Assembly: GCA_029891385.1 (NCBI GenBank)
Contig: JAIWQS010000076.1
Location: 303,026-367,025, forward strand
From: Erythroxylum novogranatense
Taxonomy: Eukaryota; Streptophyta; Magnoliopsida; Malpighiales; Erythroxylaceae
Reading direction: 5' to 3'
DNA length: 64,000 nt
The position numbers and the translations under genes were made by a program. Of this stretch, positions 30,036-43,926 are shown in pieces (positions within the stretch are counted from its first letter, which is position 1; every line of letters starts with the position of its first letter). The notes under the pieces were generated by a model, which was not told where the DNA came from, did not search any database, and saw nothing but the letters and a program-made list of their open reading frames with translations.

Positions 30036-33000
30036 AAGTTCTAATCGATCTGCATTTCTTTAAATTGTTTAGTCAATTGATCGACTTGAGACTGCAATTC
30101 CTGATTAGCCCTTTTTGACTCTTTTAATTCGTCTCAAAGTCTCTTTCTGGTCGAAGTATTCCTTTGTGGTTGGTGATGTTGTCGCTTGCAACCAAATATA
30201 AAAGAAATCACTTCCATTAAAACAAATTAATGTAGTAGCGGTAAGCGGATATCGTTCCCACGATGAATCTCTAACGGTAAAGGTTAGCTAGTTCAAACGA
30301 AAATAAAGAGGGAGGTTTTTGTCACTCACGGCAATAAAAATAAAAGGGAAAAATCACAAATCAAAAGCAATAATTAAATCTGAAAATTTAATAGGAAAAA
30401 TACCTTGGTTTCGGTCACCGATGTTATTTTGCTATTATGGATCCTCGACATAAAATTGCAATTATTAATAAACATTCATCGGAGGAAATTTCTCTTAAGT
30501 GTAATGACTAGAAACATGTATTCTGGCAATCTTATTAAACAATAACCTAGATACGATCATAGGTAAATTGAATAATAGCATTAAGAATCAAGAACCAATG
30601 ACAAGTGATAAACATGTACAACATGATATCAATCAAGTGGATATCTTATTAGAATTTTCCGACTCTAACGTAGAGAGGTTAATCCTAATTGCTACTTATG
30701 ATTACCGAAACTGAACGTCATATTTCGTTAACCTAGCGGTTGAATCAATTAATCTCTAGTAGCGCTCCTAGAAACCAACAAATCTAATTAAAAGATAGAT
30801 CTGAAAATATCAATGTTCATTAACAATCATGACAAACATGCAAATAATCTCACCAAAATAACATGTAACATGGATCCCTCAACCAAGATAACAAAATTAA
30901 TTAATCATACTTGAATTGAAATCAAAGAAAATAACAAAAGTAATAGTCTCCATAACTGGTCTTTAATGAAAATAATTGAAAATAACAAGGGAATTGTCCA
31001 GAAATTAAAAGGCAAGAAACCAGAAAATTGCAATAGCCCAAAAATCCCTAAACCTACGACAACACTTCTTGGAAGGTGCAGAATTTGTAAAACAGAAAAA
31101 TCAGCCAAAGGAGGAAGGTGCGTGAGCCACCAATCAGAAAACCTATATATGAAAAGACTACTGGAATTTCTTGACAGAAACGAAGAGTGCAGCAGCCCCA
31201 AAGAAGAAAACTAAAACCCTATTCTAAACCTAATCTACTCTGCCACAGCCTCCTCCTCCAATACATGAATATATATGTGCGGCAATCACCATGCTTCCTT
31301 CTCCAATTGAATCTCTTCATAATCTTGATTGGATTTCGTCCCAATTAGATAATCTTCTAATTTAGGTGGGAAACTTCTTAAAAAGGGCTCCAGAATATCT
31401 TGGGCGATTGTGTTCTAATTGGAGACAACTTCTGAAAAATCTGCAGAATTAGGATTATGACCTTAGGCGTGCCCACGCCTAATCTTTAATTTCGACCAAT
31501 TTGGGGATTTTCAAACTTCTTGCCATATCTTTCCTCTTTTGATCCTTTTTCGTCTTTTGGTATTGAAAACCATCTGTGAACATTTATAACACAATTCCAT
31601 CAACTTTTAGATACCAATTTCACAAATCAATCAAATTAAGTCCAAAACATATGCATTTAAAATGACTTATCAATGGTGAGGCCCAATTCTCATGCCAATA
31701 ATGTAATCATTCTAGTGCCCGGGACTTTATCGTACACTTCATCTCTCGTCATCGGGTGACCTTGTTACATTGAATGTGTCATTTCATGACACATTAAATC
31801 TGGAAAAGTAAAATTAATTACATACACATTCTCATTTAACAAATATCTGTAAATGAACTATGTACTCACCCATTTTGCTTTGCTTTTGGCAGTTGTCCAT
31901 TGATCTTTGCTTTCATTATAATGAGTGTGATACCATAGCTTCATCCGGTCACACTCTTCTCCATCCCTGTCACTCTGTTGTAAAAACAAATATTACAAGA
32001 AATGCTTTTCATAAAATTTTAAATGTCAATTGAAGTAAAATATAATTAAAAAGATGGTAACTCACAATCTCATGTCGTATCGCTACAAAGGCCTTGGAGC
32101 GAGTTTGGTGGACATTTGACACGACTCCTAGCTAGTTTGGCTTTCTGACTTTTTTCCTAATCATACACGTAGGAAAATCTATTATAACATCTATAAATCA
32201 CAAATCATAAATAATTAAATATAATTAGTTATGAAAGAAATTGTGAAAAAAAGGTTTTATATCTGAATAAGAACTAACCTTTGTACTGATTGCTCTCAAT
32301 ACTCACATAAATCCATCCACTCCGCCAATGTGACCTATCAAACTTCACATCCTTTCCGTCTTGGTAAAATGCCTTTTAAATTATACCTTTAATCTTTAGA
32401 CCTTAATGAAAGAAATCTTTTCACGGCGGCATGGATTTAGTTGTCGGGTTCTCATTCCTTGATTTCCAACTTTTCTGCAAAAATTATAAGTTATTGGTCA
32501 GCGCTTTAACCAAATGGAAAACACGTACAAATTGGATTGGTTTAGAATACTTACGTCTAACTTATCCAATGCAATGTTCAATTCCTCATTAGTAATTTTT
32601 GAAAATTTTGTTCTTACAGGCAAAGAAGTTCGGGATATCACACCAATCTCACTCGATAATTTGGCGGTATGCGGAGTTGGTTGGTCGTCCTTGATGAGGA
32701 GATCTCTATCTCGATCTTTTACTATCGCCTTATTAATTTTGCTAATCCGTGTCCTTCGTGACACCCTTGTTTTTTGGAACATTTGTGGATCCTAAAATAG
32801 CAAAAGAATAATTTATAATTAGCATATAACAATGTTGATGAATCTAATTAATGTTAAGATCATACTGCGGTGCTTGCGGAAGAGAGCCCACCCACGGAAG
32901 GAATAATGTGATTAACTGGTGTCTGATAAGTAGCAGCTGGAGGATTTACTGGCGTCTGAGTATTTGAAGCTAGAGGCATCTCTTCAGAAGTTGACGGAGT

Positions 33001-33340
33001 GCTAATATTGCGTCGCATATTCAAAATTTGTTCATACTTATCTCTAGGACAAATACTAGGCATAGAATTGACTTCTCTTGGTGTTGCGATGCGATCGTGG
33101 GTGCACTAGTGTGAACTTGTGCTTGTGTAGGTGTAGGTGTAGGTGCAGGTGCAGGTGTCTTATCTTGTGGTTGTGTACGAGGACATGGCTCATTATCGCA
33201 CTTCCAATTAGTGACGATACATGACCGCAATTGTGTAGGTACTAAGGTACTTAGTGCGACCTTATTCTTCTTCTTGGGTAGACCGGTGCCATTTAAATAC
33301 AATCTGCACAAACAATAGTTGAAAACAAGAACCAAGAAAA
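30036..33340 (-). pseudogene. CACTA tnpA-like protein (Transposase_24 / Ptta type), split
   Basis: In minus order: a Pro/Thr-rich N-terminal stretch (33,335-32,860); a core near 32,782-32,530 (RTRISKINKAI … LSSEIGVISRTSLPVRTKF … LNIALDKLDV); then NVHQTRSKAFVAIRHE (about 32,110-32,060), ECDRMKLWYHTHYNESKD (about 31,960-31,900), and MTRDEVYDKVPGTRMI (about 31,770). The C-terminal coiled coil ELKESKRANQELQSQVDQLT ends at about 30,045. This is the order of the plant Transposase_24 family, the DNA-binding partner of TNP2. A solo LTR (30,231-31,672) separates the last segments. Introns may account for some frame changes, but clear stops exist. Confidence 0.82.
30231..31672 (-). mobile_element. Solo LTR inside the CACTA tnpA-like gene
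   Basis: A 1.44-kb non-coding block begins (minus) TGATAAGTCATTTTAAATG and ends near CCGCTACTACA. It splits the tnpA-like C-terminus between the DEVYDKV segment and the coiled coil. The TGATAAGTC start and the GGTAAGCGGATATCG phrase near the other end are typical of long LTRs of Athila/Tat-type gypsy elements. No internal region, PBS or second LTR is present, so it looks like a solo LTR left by recombination. The flanking 5-mers (ATTAA and ATGGT) do not match, so exact ends are uncertain by a few bases. Confidence 0.72.
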
Positions 33341-36300
33341 CAAGGCTGATTTTTAATGAGGAGCTTCATGATTGGGGATGTATACAATGTGATGCCTATA
33401 CCTTGCCACTTATAAAAGAAGCACGTGATTGAGGATTTAAGGATGCTAGTATGTTTTCAATTGTCTAATGGTTTGAATTTGTAGAAGATGATGCTAGTAT
33501 GTTATATATGGTTAGTGAGGCGATGTTTCTTGGTCTATTGATATTTATCTTGAACTTGGTGTAGATATCCTTATTGCAATGATTAAGGATGAAAATGATG
33601 AACTTAATCGGGATAATGTTAATCAAGGTAATGTAGTTAAAGATGAGGGTCAAAACATAGAGAATGTAGATATCTTGATGAAAACATAGAGAATGTAGAT
33701 ATCTTGATGAAAACATAGAGAATGTAGATAATTTAGATGAATTAGTGAAATGATGATGATGGAGATAAGGAATATAATACTGACAAGGTGGAATGAACTA
33801 AACAAGGTGTAATTTGAACTACAAGGTGTAATGCACATCATTATTCATGCATACATCTACATTTCTAATGTTCGAGAAGAAAGTGAACATGACCTAAGCA
33901 CAAATCATGTTTCTAATGTTCCGAAGGAGATGGTTAGAGGGCTACAAAAGATTGCATTGATAGGTGAAATGAGATTACCTTATAGACTTTACAATGCTAA
34001 CTTGAAAGCGGATACAAGCCACAAAGCACAAATTTGAGGTTGAATGTGCTTAAGCCTTCAGGAGTCTTCTAGAAGGATTACTATTGTTTTTTTGGTAAAG
34101 TACAAGGATTACTATTGTTGTCATTATGCTTTACTTGATGATCATCATTATTAGTGCGGTTTCCCTTTTGTCTTATGGAACCTAAAGGGACTTATAAGCC
34201 ACAAACCCCATATGCCCAAAAGGTAAAGAAGAACTCAAATCCTTAAATTTTGTGCAACAAAATAGAAAGCTGGCGATGGTGACGATACAACACAAGTAAA
34301 CTAGAAGACATACAACATTCTAAACTTACAAGCCAGTTTTTTTTCCAACCATGGTTGTAAAAATGGAAAAAAACATAGCACCCTTTAAATGATACCTGTT
34401 TTAACTTTCTGAAAATGAGATATGAAACAATCTAGCAAATGTACAATTTGATATCTTGATATTCCAATTTGGTGAGAGCATTATTCAGCAAATGTATACT
34501 CTCCTCCATCAACATTGATTGGGCCTCTCATTTAATGTATCCTCTGTTTCCATGTACATGCATAATTAATTTTTCTTTAACTTGCAATAATTATCGTGTT
34601 ATGCAGTGAGATCATTGTGAAAATGAACAACAGTAAGCTATTTCGAAAGCCTAAAGACAAGCATAACTTGCTTGTCTTTAAAGTTCAGTCAAATGTTCTG
34701 TATCATTACCTATTATTACATTAAGCATTACGTATCATTTGGTAACCACTTACCTAAGCATATTTTAAATGTTCAAGCTCATTACCTATTGTTCTGTTAA
34801 ATGTTCTCTATCATTTCAATAACCCCTTACCTAAGCAGAATATTAACCTTTAAGATATCGCGAGATGTTATGCGAGAATCTATCAGTTGACCCTTAAGAA
34901 GATCAAACTTCTCGGTGTGAGCTTGTTCGTTATCTGTATGAAAAGCACCAATTGAACTTGTTAAAATGATACTATTGATGTATAAACTTCAAAAACATCT
35001 AGTTATTTTAGAATTGACAAAATTTCAGAAATAATTCCATGAATAAAGCGATAGCATCAAGAAACCATGTATTGCTACATGAAAAGCGATGGTTTCAGGA
35101 ATAATTTTATGGTTACCCTTAATGATCTTGAAGACACGCTCCTTTTCGAAAGATTTCCCTTCTAGTGACCATGGAACTTGACACAATTCAAAGGAGGAGT
35201 TGGTCCTTCTGTTACATAATAAAACATATATCAAACTAAATGAATCCGACAACAAATTTAAGAGACATTAATATTAAGCAACGAAGTCAACTAATTGAAT
35301 GAAATAATCACAAGGTTACCATTTTAAAGACCACTTATTACCAGTAGGGTGGCTATACACAAATAAATGGAATATATCTGAAAAGTTCATTGACATCTAT
35401 ATGACAAGAAGGTGCTATTTGACATGCTATGACATCATTGTCCAATTTATGTGCGAGAGAGTGTGTATTGTATAACTTATTGCAATAGTTATCGTGTTAT
35501 ACAGTGAGATCATTGTGAAAATAATGAGAAGTGATAAGAGTATGAAAACAATATGTATATCCTTAAAGTTTGTTGCTTTCAGATTTTTCCTAACTTTTTG
35601 TTGGGAAACTTAGAAAATATATTTATCATAAAAGATGTTCGTTTGCTGATTTCCCTGAATTTTGGCCAGATTGGCCAGAAAACTACTCTCTTATTGATTC
35701 AGCACACAAATAACATGACATATTCAAGTCTTGAAGAAAAGGATCAATACTTGAATATGTCATGTCACTAAATTGTGAAAACAGATGAACAGTTTTGCAT
35801 GATCATTATTTTCAACCTTTCTATGGAAATTTTCTAATGCAAAAGTCATGTTTAGGATTCCATTTGTGTCTGAAATGAGGAATGGGTTTAGGGCTCTTGA
35901 TTGCACAAAGCAGGTGTAGGATTCCATAATTGCACAAAAGCAGTCTTACATTTTGTGATGAAGCTATCGAGGATCGAGAAAACAAGAGCTAGAAAGATAC
36001 ATTTATTCAAAATGCATATACAAGTAGTGAGGTTCTTAATTTGATCAACTTTGTTCTCAATCAACTTTGTTCTTCTATTTACAATCAATATGAGCAACCA
36101 AAGAATATGCGGTGAGATCATGATTAATATGTATTCCAAGTCAATGTATTTGAAACCATTGAACAATAGCAGAAGTTGATTGAAAGGTGAAATTCGATTA
36201 AAGCAAAGAAGTTGATTAACCTATGTCATTAACATAACCTGCATAGCCGTTTACACACATATATTGCTCTTACTTTGTATTTGAATTCAATCTGCAAAAA

Positions 36301-37376
36301 CAGAAGTTGAAAACAAGAAACTGATTTACTTGTGTATTGCTCTTGCTCAAATCACTTACTTAATTGATCTGTAACTTGAACTACATGCAATTAAGTGTAG
36401 AACAACAAAAACATATTTAATTGGATCTTTTAGCTTTCAACCAAAGTCCAGACACAGTCACATAATGAGCCTTAAGATACCATTCTGGTGAAAAGCAAGA
36501 AGAATTAGTGCTCTGAAAAGCTCATTGACATCTATAATGAAAGAAGGTGCTATTTGACATCTTATGACATCATTGTCCAATTTATATGCGAGCATCATTA
36601 TGGCCATATCTATATATTTACATGGTAGCCTTCTATTGCCTTCCCCCTATTCACTCAGTGAATTCTAGCTAATTAGCTAGCCTATGCAAAGGCAATTGTG
36701 TAGGATCAAAATCAAGGGCATGAAATAAGGTTTCATTGAATATGTGTATGAGAATAACTTTTGGTAAGAATTGACAAAATGCGTACTAGGTCTTCTAATT
36801 TGATGATGTAGAGGACTGACACTTTTCCTTCTTTTGAAATATATATGGAATCTTCCAACTTTGAAAGCGATTCAATACACCAAAATGTTACGAAACAAAT
36901 AATTATTCACTCTCCAATTTATAAGGTGCATTACGTGAAGTAAAGAGAGTGAAATAAATATAATTATAAAAGCAGCTATATCCAATTATATGATGTAAGA
37001 AAGATAAAGAGGTTCAAATGCAAATATCACATTCATTCTCATTACCAACATTGATAAACATATCATACAGCTATATGAAGTGAAAAGCGTGAAATAATTA
37101 TTGGTGGCATAAAACACTGCATATAAGTTCATTGATAAGTTGAAGAAGAAGGGTTATGAAGTCCTCTACATGGTTGATGCTAATGATGCGTATTTTGTGT
37201 TATTCTTATTAGCCTACATAATCAGCTTGTTATATGATTAGGTTCGTTTAAGTCATCCAACACCACGTACAAAGTTAAATGATTTGAAACTAAGACTCGA
37301 AAAATGGTGAACAACATTAAGAATGTGATTAAGCAATGAAGATAAAAAAATAAAGGCTCAAGTGAATATTCAAAAT
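33341..37376. other. Non-coding CACTA interior with dispersed direct repeats
   Basis: Region between the two CACTA genes. No coding family is recognised. It holds a tandem repeat (33,654-33,730) and a pair of direct repeats about 1.15 kb apart (35,378-35,460 and 36,520-36,600), both containing TCATTGACATCTATA, GAAGGTGCTATTTGACAT and GACATCATTGTCCAATTTAT. A further pair shares TTATCGTGTTAT and CAGTGAGATCATTGTGAAAA (about 34,590 and 35,490). Some of it may be introns or untranslated regions of the transposase genes. Confidence 0.6.
33654..33730. repeat. Tandem repeat of about 29 bp
   Basis: The unit AAACATAGAGAATGTAGATA plus TCTTGATGA occurs two full times and a third time partially; the third copy runs into ATTTAGATGAA. 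Confidence 0.85.
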
Positions 37377-39762
37377 TTATTCATCATTGTCATCGGTGGA
37401 TTCCTCGAATACAATATCACATTCATTTTCACTACTGCTTGTCTCTAAGTCATCCAACTCGCCATTCAAATGTTGCTCGGAAGTCAATACAACATTATTT
37501 ATTACATCAATAGCAATATCATTGCGATCTAACAACTCTAAGGTACATTCCTGGACTTCCACTGGAGCATCAGACGACTCCTCATCGTCATTTGCATCTT
37601 CTTCATTACCATGCAATGGGATATCATACGCACGTCTAACTTCACATGCTTGCACAATCCGCCAATTTGGACCCAGTAACAAATCTTCCACTAAGAAAAC
37701 TTGTTTTGCTTTATTTGCCAAAATAAATAGGTCATCCTTGAACCAAAACTTAATAACGTTTACGCTTTTTAGAACGCCGTTGACCCTCATATTGCTCTTC
37801 CCAAGATCGTACCATTTGCATTTGAAAAGCACAACACTTTTACCTCTAACATATTCAAGCCTGATAATATCTGTCAGCATGCCAAAAATGTAATATTATC
37901 TTCCCCATAATTTCCTAACACTACAACACCACTATTTTGTGTTATCCTTCGCATATCACGGGCTTTCGTTCGAAATCGCATGCCATTTGTATTGCATCTG
38001 GTATACTTGTGGACCAAACTATGAGGTCCACATGCTAATGCATACAAAGACTCAAACATGTTTCCTTCACGGGAGCTACTTAATGTCGTCATCTATAACA
38101 AAAAATGAAAATTAGTTAATAATATATAATTATTAGTGAACACCACGTACAAATAATCTTCTCACGCTATGCTTGAACCATGAAGAAAAGTGTTCTCTAT
38201 GTCTCTTGTCAACATGCAATGGACTTTGTTGCATCAGCTCATCCATGTGCTCACTATGGGTCATCATAAATTCAATCAAAATTATATGTGATATTTCTAC
38301 TTATCACATATATTAATTTCAAAAAAGGTTAGAAAAACTTACTCGATAAAGGCCCAATCTCGGGACAATTCATAAGCACATACCAATGTGCAATCTCTAA
38401 TTCATTTGTAGGAAGAGCAATAGTTTTGCTAGCACCGATAAACTTACATTGTTGGAAGAATACCGATATGTCACTACCATAAACCATATCATTGATTCGC
38501 TCTAGCACGTTGAAGTTTGTTTCAATTCCTTTTAAATACATTGAACAGAATGTCATGCACTTTTTAACAACATACGTTTCTGCAATTGACCTTCTGGACG
38601 TGCTTTATTTCTAACAAATCCCTTTAGTGTACCTAGGAATCTGAACAAATGATTAACAATAATTAGATAGGTCACTATTTACTTAACTTTTAAAAGTTAT
38701 AGGATCAATTTAAATTATACTTCTCAATTGGATACATCCATCTATACACAACCGGTCCACCAAGTAAGCCTTCATTTGGCAAATGCAAAGCCAAATGTAC
38801 CATCACATCAAAGAATGCCGGTGGGTATATCATTTCAAGCTTGCATAAGATTAAAGTAATCTCATGACACATATTCTGTACTTGATCCTTATTCAGACTT
38901 CGTCTACAAATTCGACAAAGAAGTCTCCCAACTCCATTAAAACACTTGTCACATCTTTGTTCAAGATAGAGCGCGTTCTAATGGTAGAATGCTTTGTAAC
39001 AATACATGACAATCATGATACTTAAGTCGATAATCTTCCTTTCATCAACATTAACACATCTAGATATATTCGATGCGTAACCATCTGGAAACTTCACCTT
39101 TACAAACTCACAAAACTTCTTCTCATCGGTAATCATTGTATAGCAAGTGGAGGTTTTCAACAATAGTTCCATCAATTTGCTCTTATCAAGTGTAATTCTT
39201 TTGAATATTCATATCTTCCAAATCAAGCGAGCCTTGATTGTATCTTTAGTTTTACCTTCAACATTCATCAAAGTTCCAGGATATTGTCACAAATATTCTT
39301 TTCTATATGCATGACATCAAGGTTATGCCTTAATCTTAACTTATGCCAATATGGTAGTTCAAAAGAATACTTTTTATTCAATTAAACTCTCCTTCAATCT
39401 CCTTCTCCTCTTATTGCTGGGGTGCTTGCCATAACACATATTCTGCACATGACTTAATTGTTCCACCATATCATCTCCACTAATGAAGTTAGGTATATGT
39501 CGATGATCACTCTTGCCATCAAACTTCTTGCTTTTCTCCATGGATGATTATAAGGAAGAAAGCGGCGATGGCCTAAGTATCAATCTTACTTCTTAACATA
39601 CTGAAGGAGTGTCCTTGTTACAAGCAGGACATGCCATGTAACCTTTGTGCTCGGCCGAAAGCAGTACCATAAAGGTGGAAAGTCATTAATAGTCCACATT
39701 AAAGCTGCATGCAATCGAAAATTCTCTCCTTTTGAAACATCAAATACATTAAAACCATCCTC

Positions 39763-40315
39763 TCATAACTTCTTTAACTCATCTATTAGTGGTCTCATAT
39801 AGACGTCAATGTCTCGACCATTGCTTCGGACTGGAATAACCAGCGATAGCATAAAGAATGACTCATCCATACACATCCAAGGGGGTAAATTGTATGCTAA
39901 GAGAACAACAGGCCACATGCTATATGAAATTGACATATTACCATGTGGATTGAATCCATCAATTGCTAACCCTAGTCTAACATTACGTGGTTCTCTGGAA
40001 AACTCAGGATATAGATCATCAAAGCTCTTCCAAGCTTCTCCATCAGAAGGATGAACCATGTTATTACTGTCACCTTTAGGCCGATCATTATGTCATGTCA
40101 TTTCTTTAGCGGTCTTACTTGACATGAATAATCGTTGTAATCTAGACTGCAATGGAAAGTACCGCAATACTTTATGTGGTATCTTCTTACCCCTGCCATC
40201 ATTAATTCTCCATCTTGATGTTCCACACTGGGGACAACTTTCCAAATCCTCATACTCTTTCCAATATAGGCAACAATTGTACTTACATGCATGTATCGAC
40301 ACATAACCTAAGCCT
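39763..40315 (-). pseudogene. TNP2 catalytic-domain segment of CACTA transposase
   Basis: The best preserved part of the transposase. A frame at 40,302-40,093 and another at 40,059-39,763 are separated by one slip near 40,090 (KEMT then WH-like sequence). The second opens MVHPSDGEAWKSFDDLYPEF and includes LAIDGFNPHGNMSISYSMW, whose Asp is the conserved acidic residue of the family, then NLPPWMCMDESFFMLSLVIP and the DIDVYMRPLIDELK motif. Confidence 0.92.
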
Positions 40316-40317
40316 AG

Positions 40318-43300
40318 TGTTGGAACCCCTCCCCGGTGAGTCGCGGGCCCGACATCCTCCGTGACATCTGGACGCGCCTCTCACGAGGGAGGAATTCCTC
40401 ACCACAAAAGAAACCTTAAATCGAACTTAATTTAATGTCATCCAAACAAATCTTGATAATTTTACCCTAATTTTTCTCCAATAAAAATTGAACTGCTTAG
40501 GGCCCACAATTAAATCCGATTCCTAAGCTAAAATGAAATTCCATATCTCTAGGTTAAATAAAATCAGAAATCGCCTCAATCGGATCTCTATAGATCACAA
40601 AATCGCCCAGCGGTTTATATCCAAAGCAGTCACATAATTGACCGCTTTAATCTTATCCGTAATTTTAGACTAAAACCGAAACTCTCAATTTACCAAAAGG
40701 GATAGAAAATTGTTTTGAAACCTAACGCTTCAAAATCACGAAAATCGGAGGTCGAATGAAAGAAAGGCGAATGAAATAGGAATGAGGTTTAATTTTATCA
40801 AAATGAAAAAAATCAGAAAAAAAATTGGTCGCACTCTGTTGAGTGCGACGATCTGAGGACCCTCACACTCTGTTGAGTCTGAGGAGTTCCTCGCACTCCA
40901 CAATCTTGAAGGAACATTACTTTCTTTTTACAAATTAATATTTCTTCAATCTTTGAAAATTTATTCCTTTTCATCCCGAAATTCAAATTTTGCAAATTTG
41001 GTATCAATAAAAAGATAAAAAGAAGCCCTTCAACTTCCATGAAGGATTGAAAAACTAGTTTGGTTCGTAAGGGGATCAAAACGGGCTTCAAAGTTTCTGC
41101 CTCTAAATTTAAATTTACCATAAAATGACAGAAATTCAAAAATTCATATCTTTTCACACAAAAGTCCAAATATGGCATATTTTACCTTATTGAAAAGGTA
41201 AAAAGATGATCTACAAGTTTCATGAAGGGTGCAAAAATCAATTCGATCATTTAAAGGGGTAAAAATGCTCTCAAAGTTTCAGCCTAAAACTCAAATCCTC
41301 CTACACAATGTCAAAAGTTTGGAAATTCATATCTTTTAGCACACAAATCTAAAAATGACACATTATACCTCATTGGAAAGATAAGGAAAAGATCTACAGA
41401 TTTCATGAAGGGTATAAAAATCAAAACAGTCATTAAGAGAGGTAAAAACACACTTAAAGTTTCAGCCTAAATGAAAAACCAATGGAACAGTAATTTGACT
41501 CGATGAGCGATGGCATCAACTTCTAAACCTCATAACTTTTATTCCTATCTCCAATAATTGCAAATCATGCCTCATTTAAAGATAGAAAGATAATATACAT
41601 TTTCTATGAAGAAAGCAAAAACCAAACCAGTCTCTAAGAGGGTGAAAAGCCCTTCAAGCGTTCTGCAAAATTTCAGCCCTCATCAGCGATGGCTGAAACC
41701 TTTCGACTCTCATAACTTTTCATCCTAATTCCAAATGTGACAAACTTTATGTCATTGGAAAGATCTAAACAAGTTCTACATTCTTGAGAGACATCTCATT
41801 TAAATTCAAACTCTAATAAGGTCAAAACATCAGTTGAAGGTTCTGCCCATTTTAAGAAAATGGACAGCACCTCCCCTAAAAGTGTGACTAGCCAATTCTT
41901 CAATCCAACTCAACAACCTGCATAAAAATCCATTCTTCCAATCTTCCACAAATTAATCCAATCTAGATATATATCCTCAAATGGCAGCAACCACACTCTT
42001 AGGCATCTATTTGTTTCCAAAACATAAATTAATCCAACTTTACTCTTTCTTTTGTCAAGCTTAACCATACAACTATACATTCTTAGAAAGTGTATACAAA
42101 ATACATGTAAACTTCAAAAACCCTTATATTTACATCAAAACAAGTCAATACAAAACTTCAGAGGGCATCTAGCCCGATTACATCCAAAAAGGCAAAAGTG
42201 AAAGTACAAAGAACAACAATTATCCAAGATGTTAGCTAATGCTTTAAACATGACTTCAAAAGCAAAATGCATCGGAGTTGCCTCAATCCCGATGCGGTGA
42301 CTCATTTTCTCGCTTGACACCTGTGGAGGGAAAATGGGGTGTGAGCTCGACGGCTCGATGGATAACAGACTTAATAATTAAGAAATAAGCAAAAGCATTA
42401 TTTATTTATTCATTCTCAAAGCAACTTTCACGTTGATAAAATCTTTCAAATTTATCAAGGCCAATTTACATTGAGCAAAACACTTCCAATTCATCAAAAC
42501 CTCTTATAAAACTCATTTCATCAAACCAATTACACATCAAATATCACATATCATGAAATCACAATAAAAGTGGTTGGTGGATCCGAAGCGAGCGTACTAC
42601 ACATTTTTGAAGCGATCATGTATGTAACCGGGGACGGATAGGAGTCCTTGAGAGAACTCCACGGCCCTTTAGCGAGGCGGCGGGAGAAGCCTATGGGTGA
42701 GCAGGTGCACGACTCGAGATGAGACCACCATAAACCCAAAGAAAGCACATAATTCACACTATTCAAAACCATTTGCCTCAACCGACATTTACAAATTTTA
42801 CTTCCGCATAATTGCTCAAAAAGACAGTCTTGTTTTAAAATCACAAAATCTCGTCTTTACACTTAACAAATTATTATACAAATCATTTCAACATATATTA
42901 ACAATCAAAGAACATATTAACAATCAAAGAACATCACATACAAGATAAAAACATCACAAAGGATACTTCATACAAAAGTTCTAAGTCATTGGAAAGCAAT
43001 TATTTGTATTTGTAATAAAAACTCTAATCGGCCTATTATCTCAAGTATTAAGAAATCACCCACCTTAATTCCTTTAGCTTTAGGATTGGTCAAATTGCCT
43101 TTCTTCTTCCTCCAAAAGCCTCCCTTCACCTTAATCAAGCACAAAATCTGACTTTAACATAGGATATCAGAATTGGACACTCCTAAGGATATGAAAGCAT
43201 GGAAATGAACCTATCTAACTTTACCCATAACTTAACTAAGCTATTAGCATCAAAACTCATCAAAAATATCCAAGAATTTTGAAAGTCTCTTACCTTAGGA

Positions 43301-43926
43301 AAAAACCCACGAATTTTGTTTTTGCTTTTAATGAAAGCTTAAGCTCTTTCTCTTCCCTTCTTCTTAAAGAAACTCCTAAACCCTCCTTTCTAAAGCAAAA
43401 TAAACCAAGCTCTTACTTGTCTTCTTCTTCTTCTTCTTCTTCTCCAATCCACCGAAGCTCTTCTCTCCTTTTCTCTATAAGTTTCAAAAGCCTCCTTTGT
43501 CTTGATAGTTTCGGTGGTCTCTAGGTTTAATGACTTAGAACAATGAGTCTTAACTTAAAACTCATACATAAACTACGTAGTTTTGGATCCTTTACACTTT
43601 TCCTTAACATTTTCATCCCTTACACACCATCATACGACTCCATCATTTTGCTTTCCTTTGTTATTTTTTAAATGGCATTTAAATGGGCTAAAGCCCATCT
43701 TTCTAAACATAAGCCTTAAAACCTAAGCAACTTCCTAAATTAGCCCTACACCAACATATGCCTTTAATTTCTAAGAATTTCTCAAAATTCTAATTTTAAC
43801 TAAATCCTTTCAATTTATTATCATTAACTAAGCACTAAAATCCTAAATTATTCTAACTAAACCAAATTAATCAATCTAAACCTCAAAAATTACGAAAACA
43901 TGCTTAATGCGAATCGAGGCCCAGCA
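40318..43926 (-). repeat. 3' LTR of the LARD-like element (about 3.6 kb)
   Basis: Begins (minus) TGCTGGGCCTCGATTCGC right after the purine-rich AAGGATGGGAGAAA and ends GGAGGGGTTCCAACA at 40,318. It contains a (TTC)n microsatellite (about 43,424-43,443). It also contains a series of similar phrases between 40,900 and 41,800 (ATTCATATCTTTT, CATTGGAAAGAT, GATCTACA, TTTCATGAAGGGT, AGTTTCAGCCT), i.e. imperfect tandem units of roughly 180 bp. No coding sequence. Confidence 0.65.
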
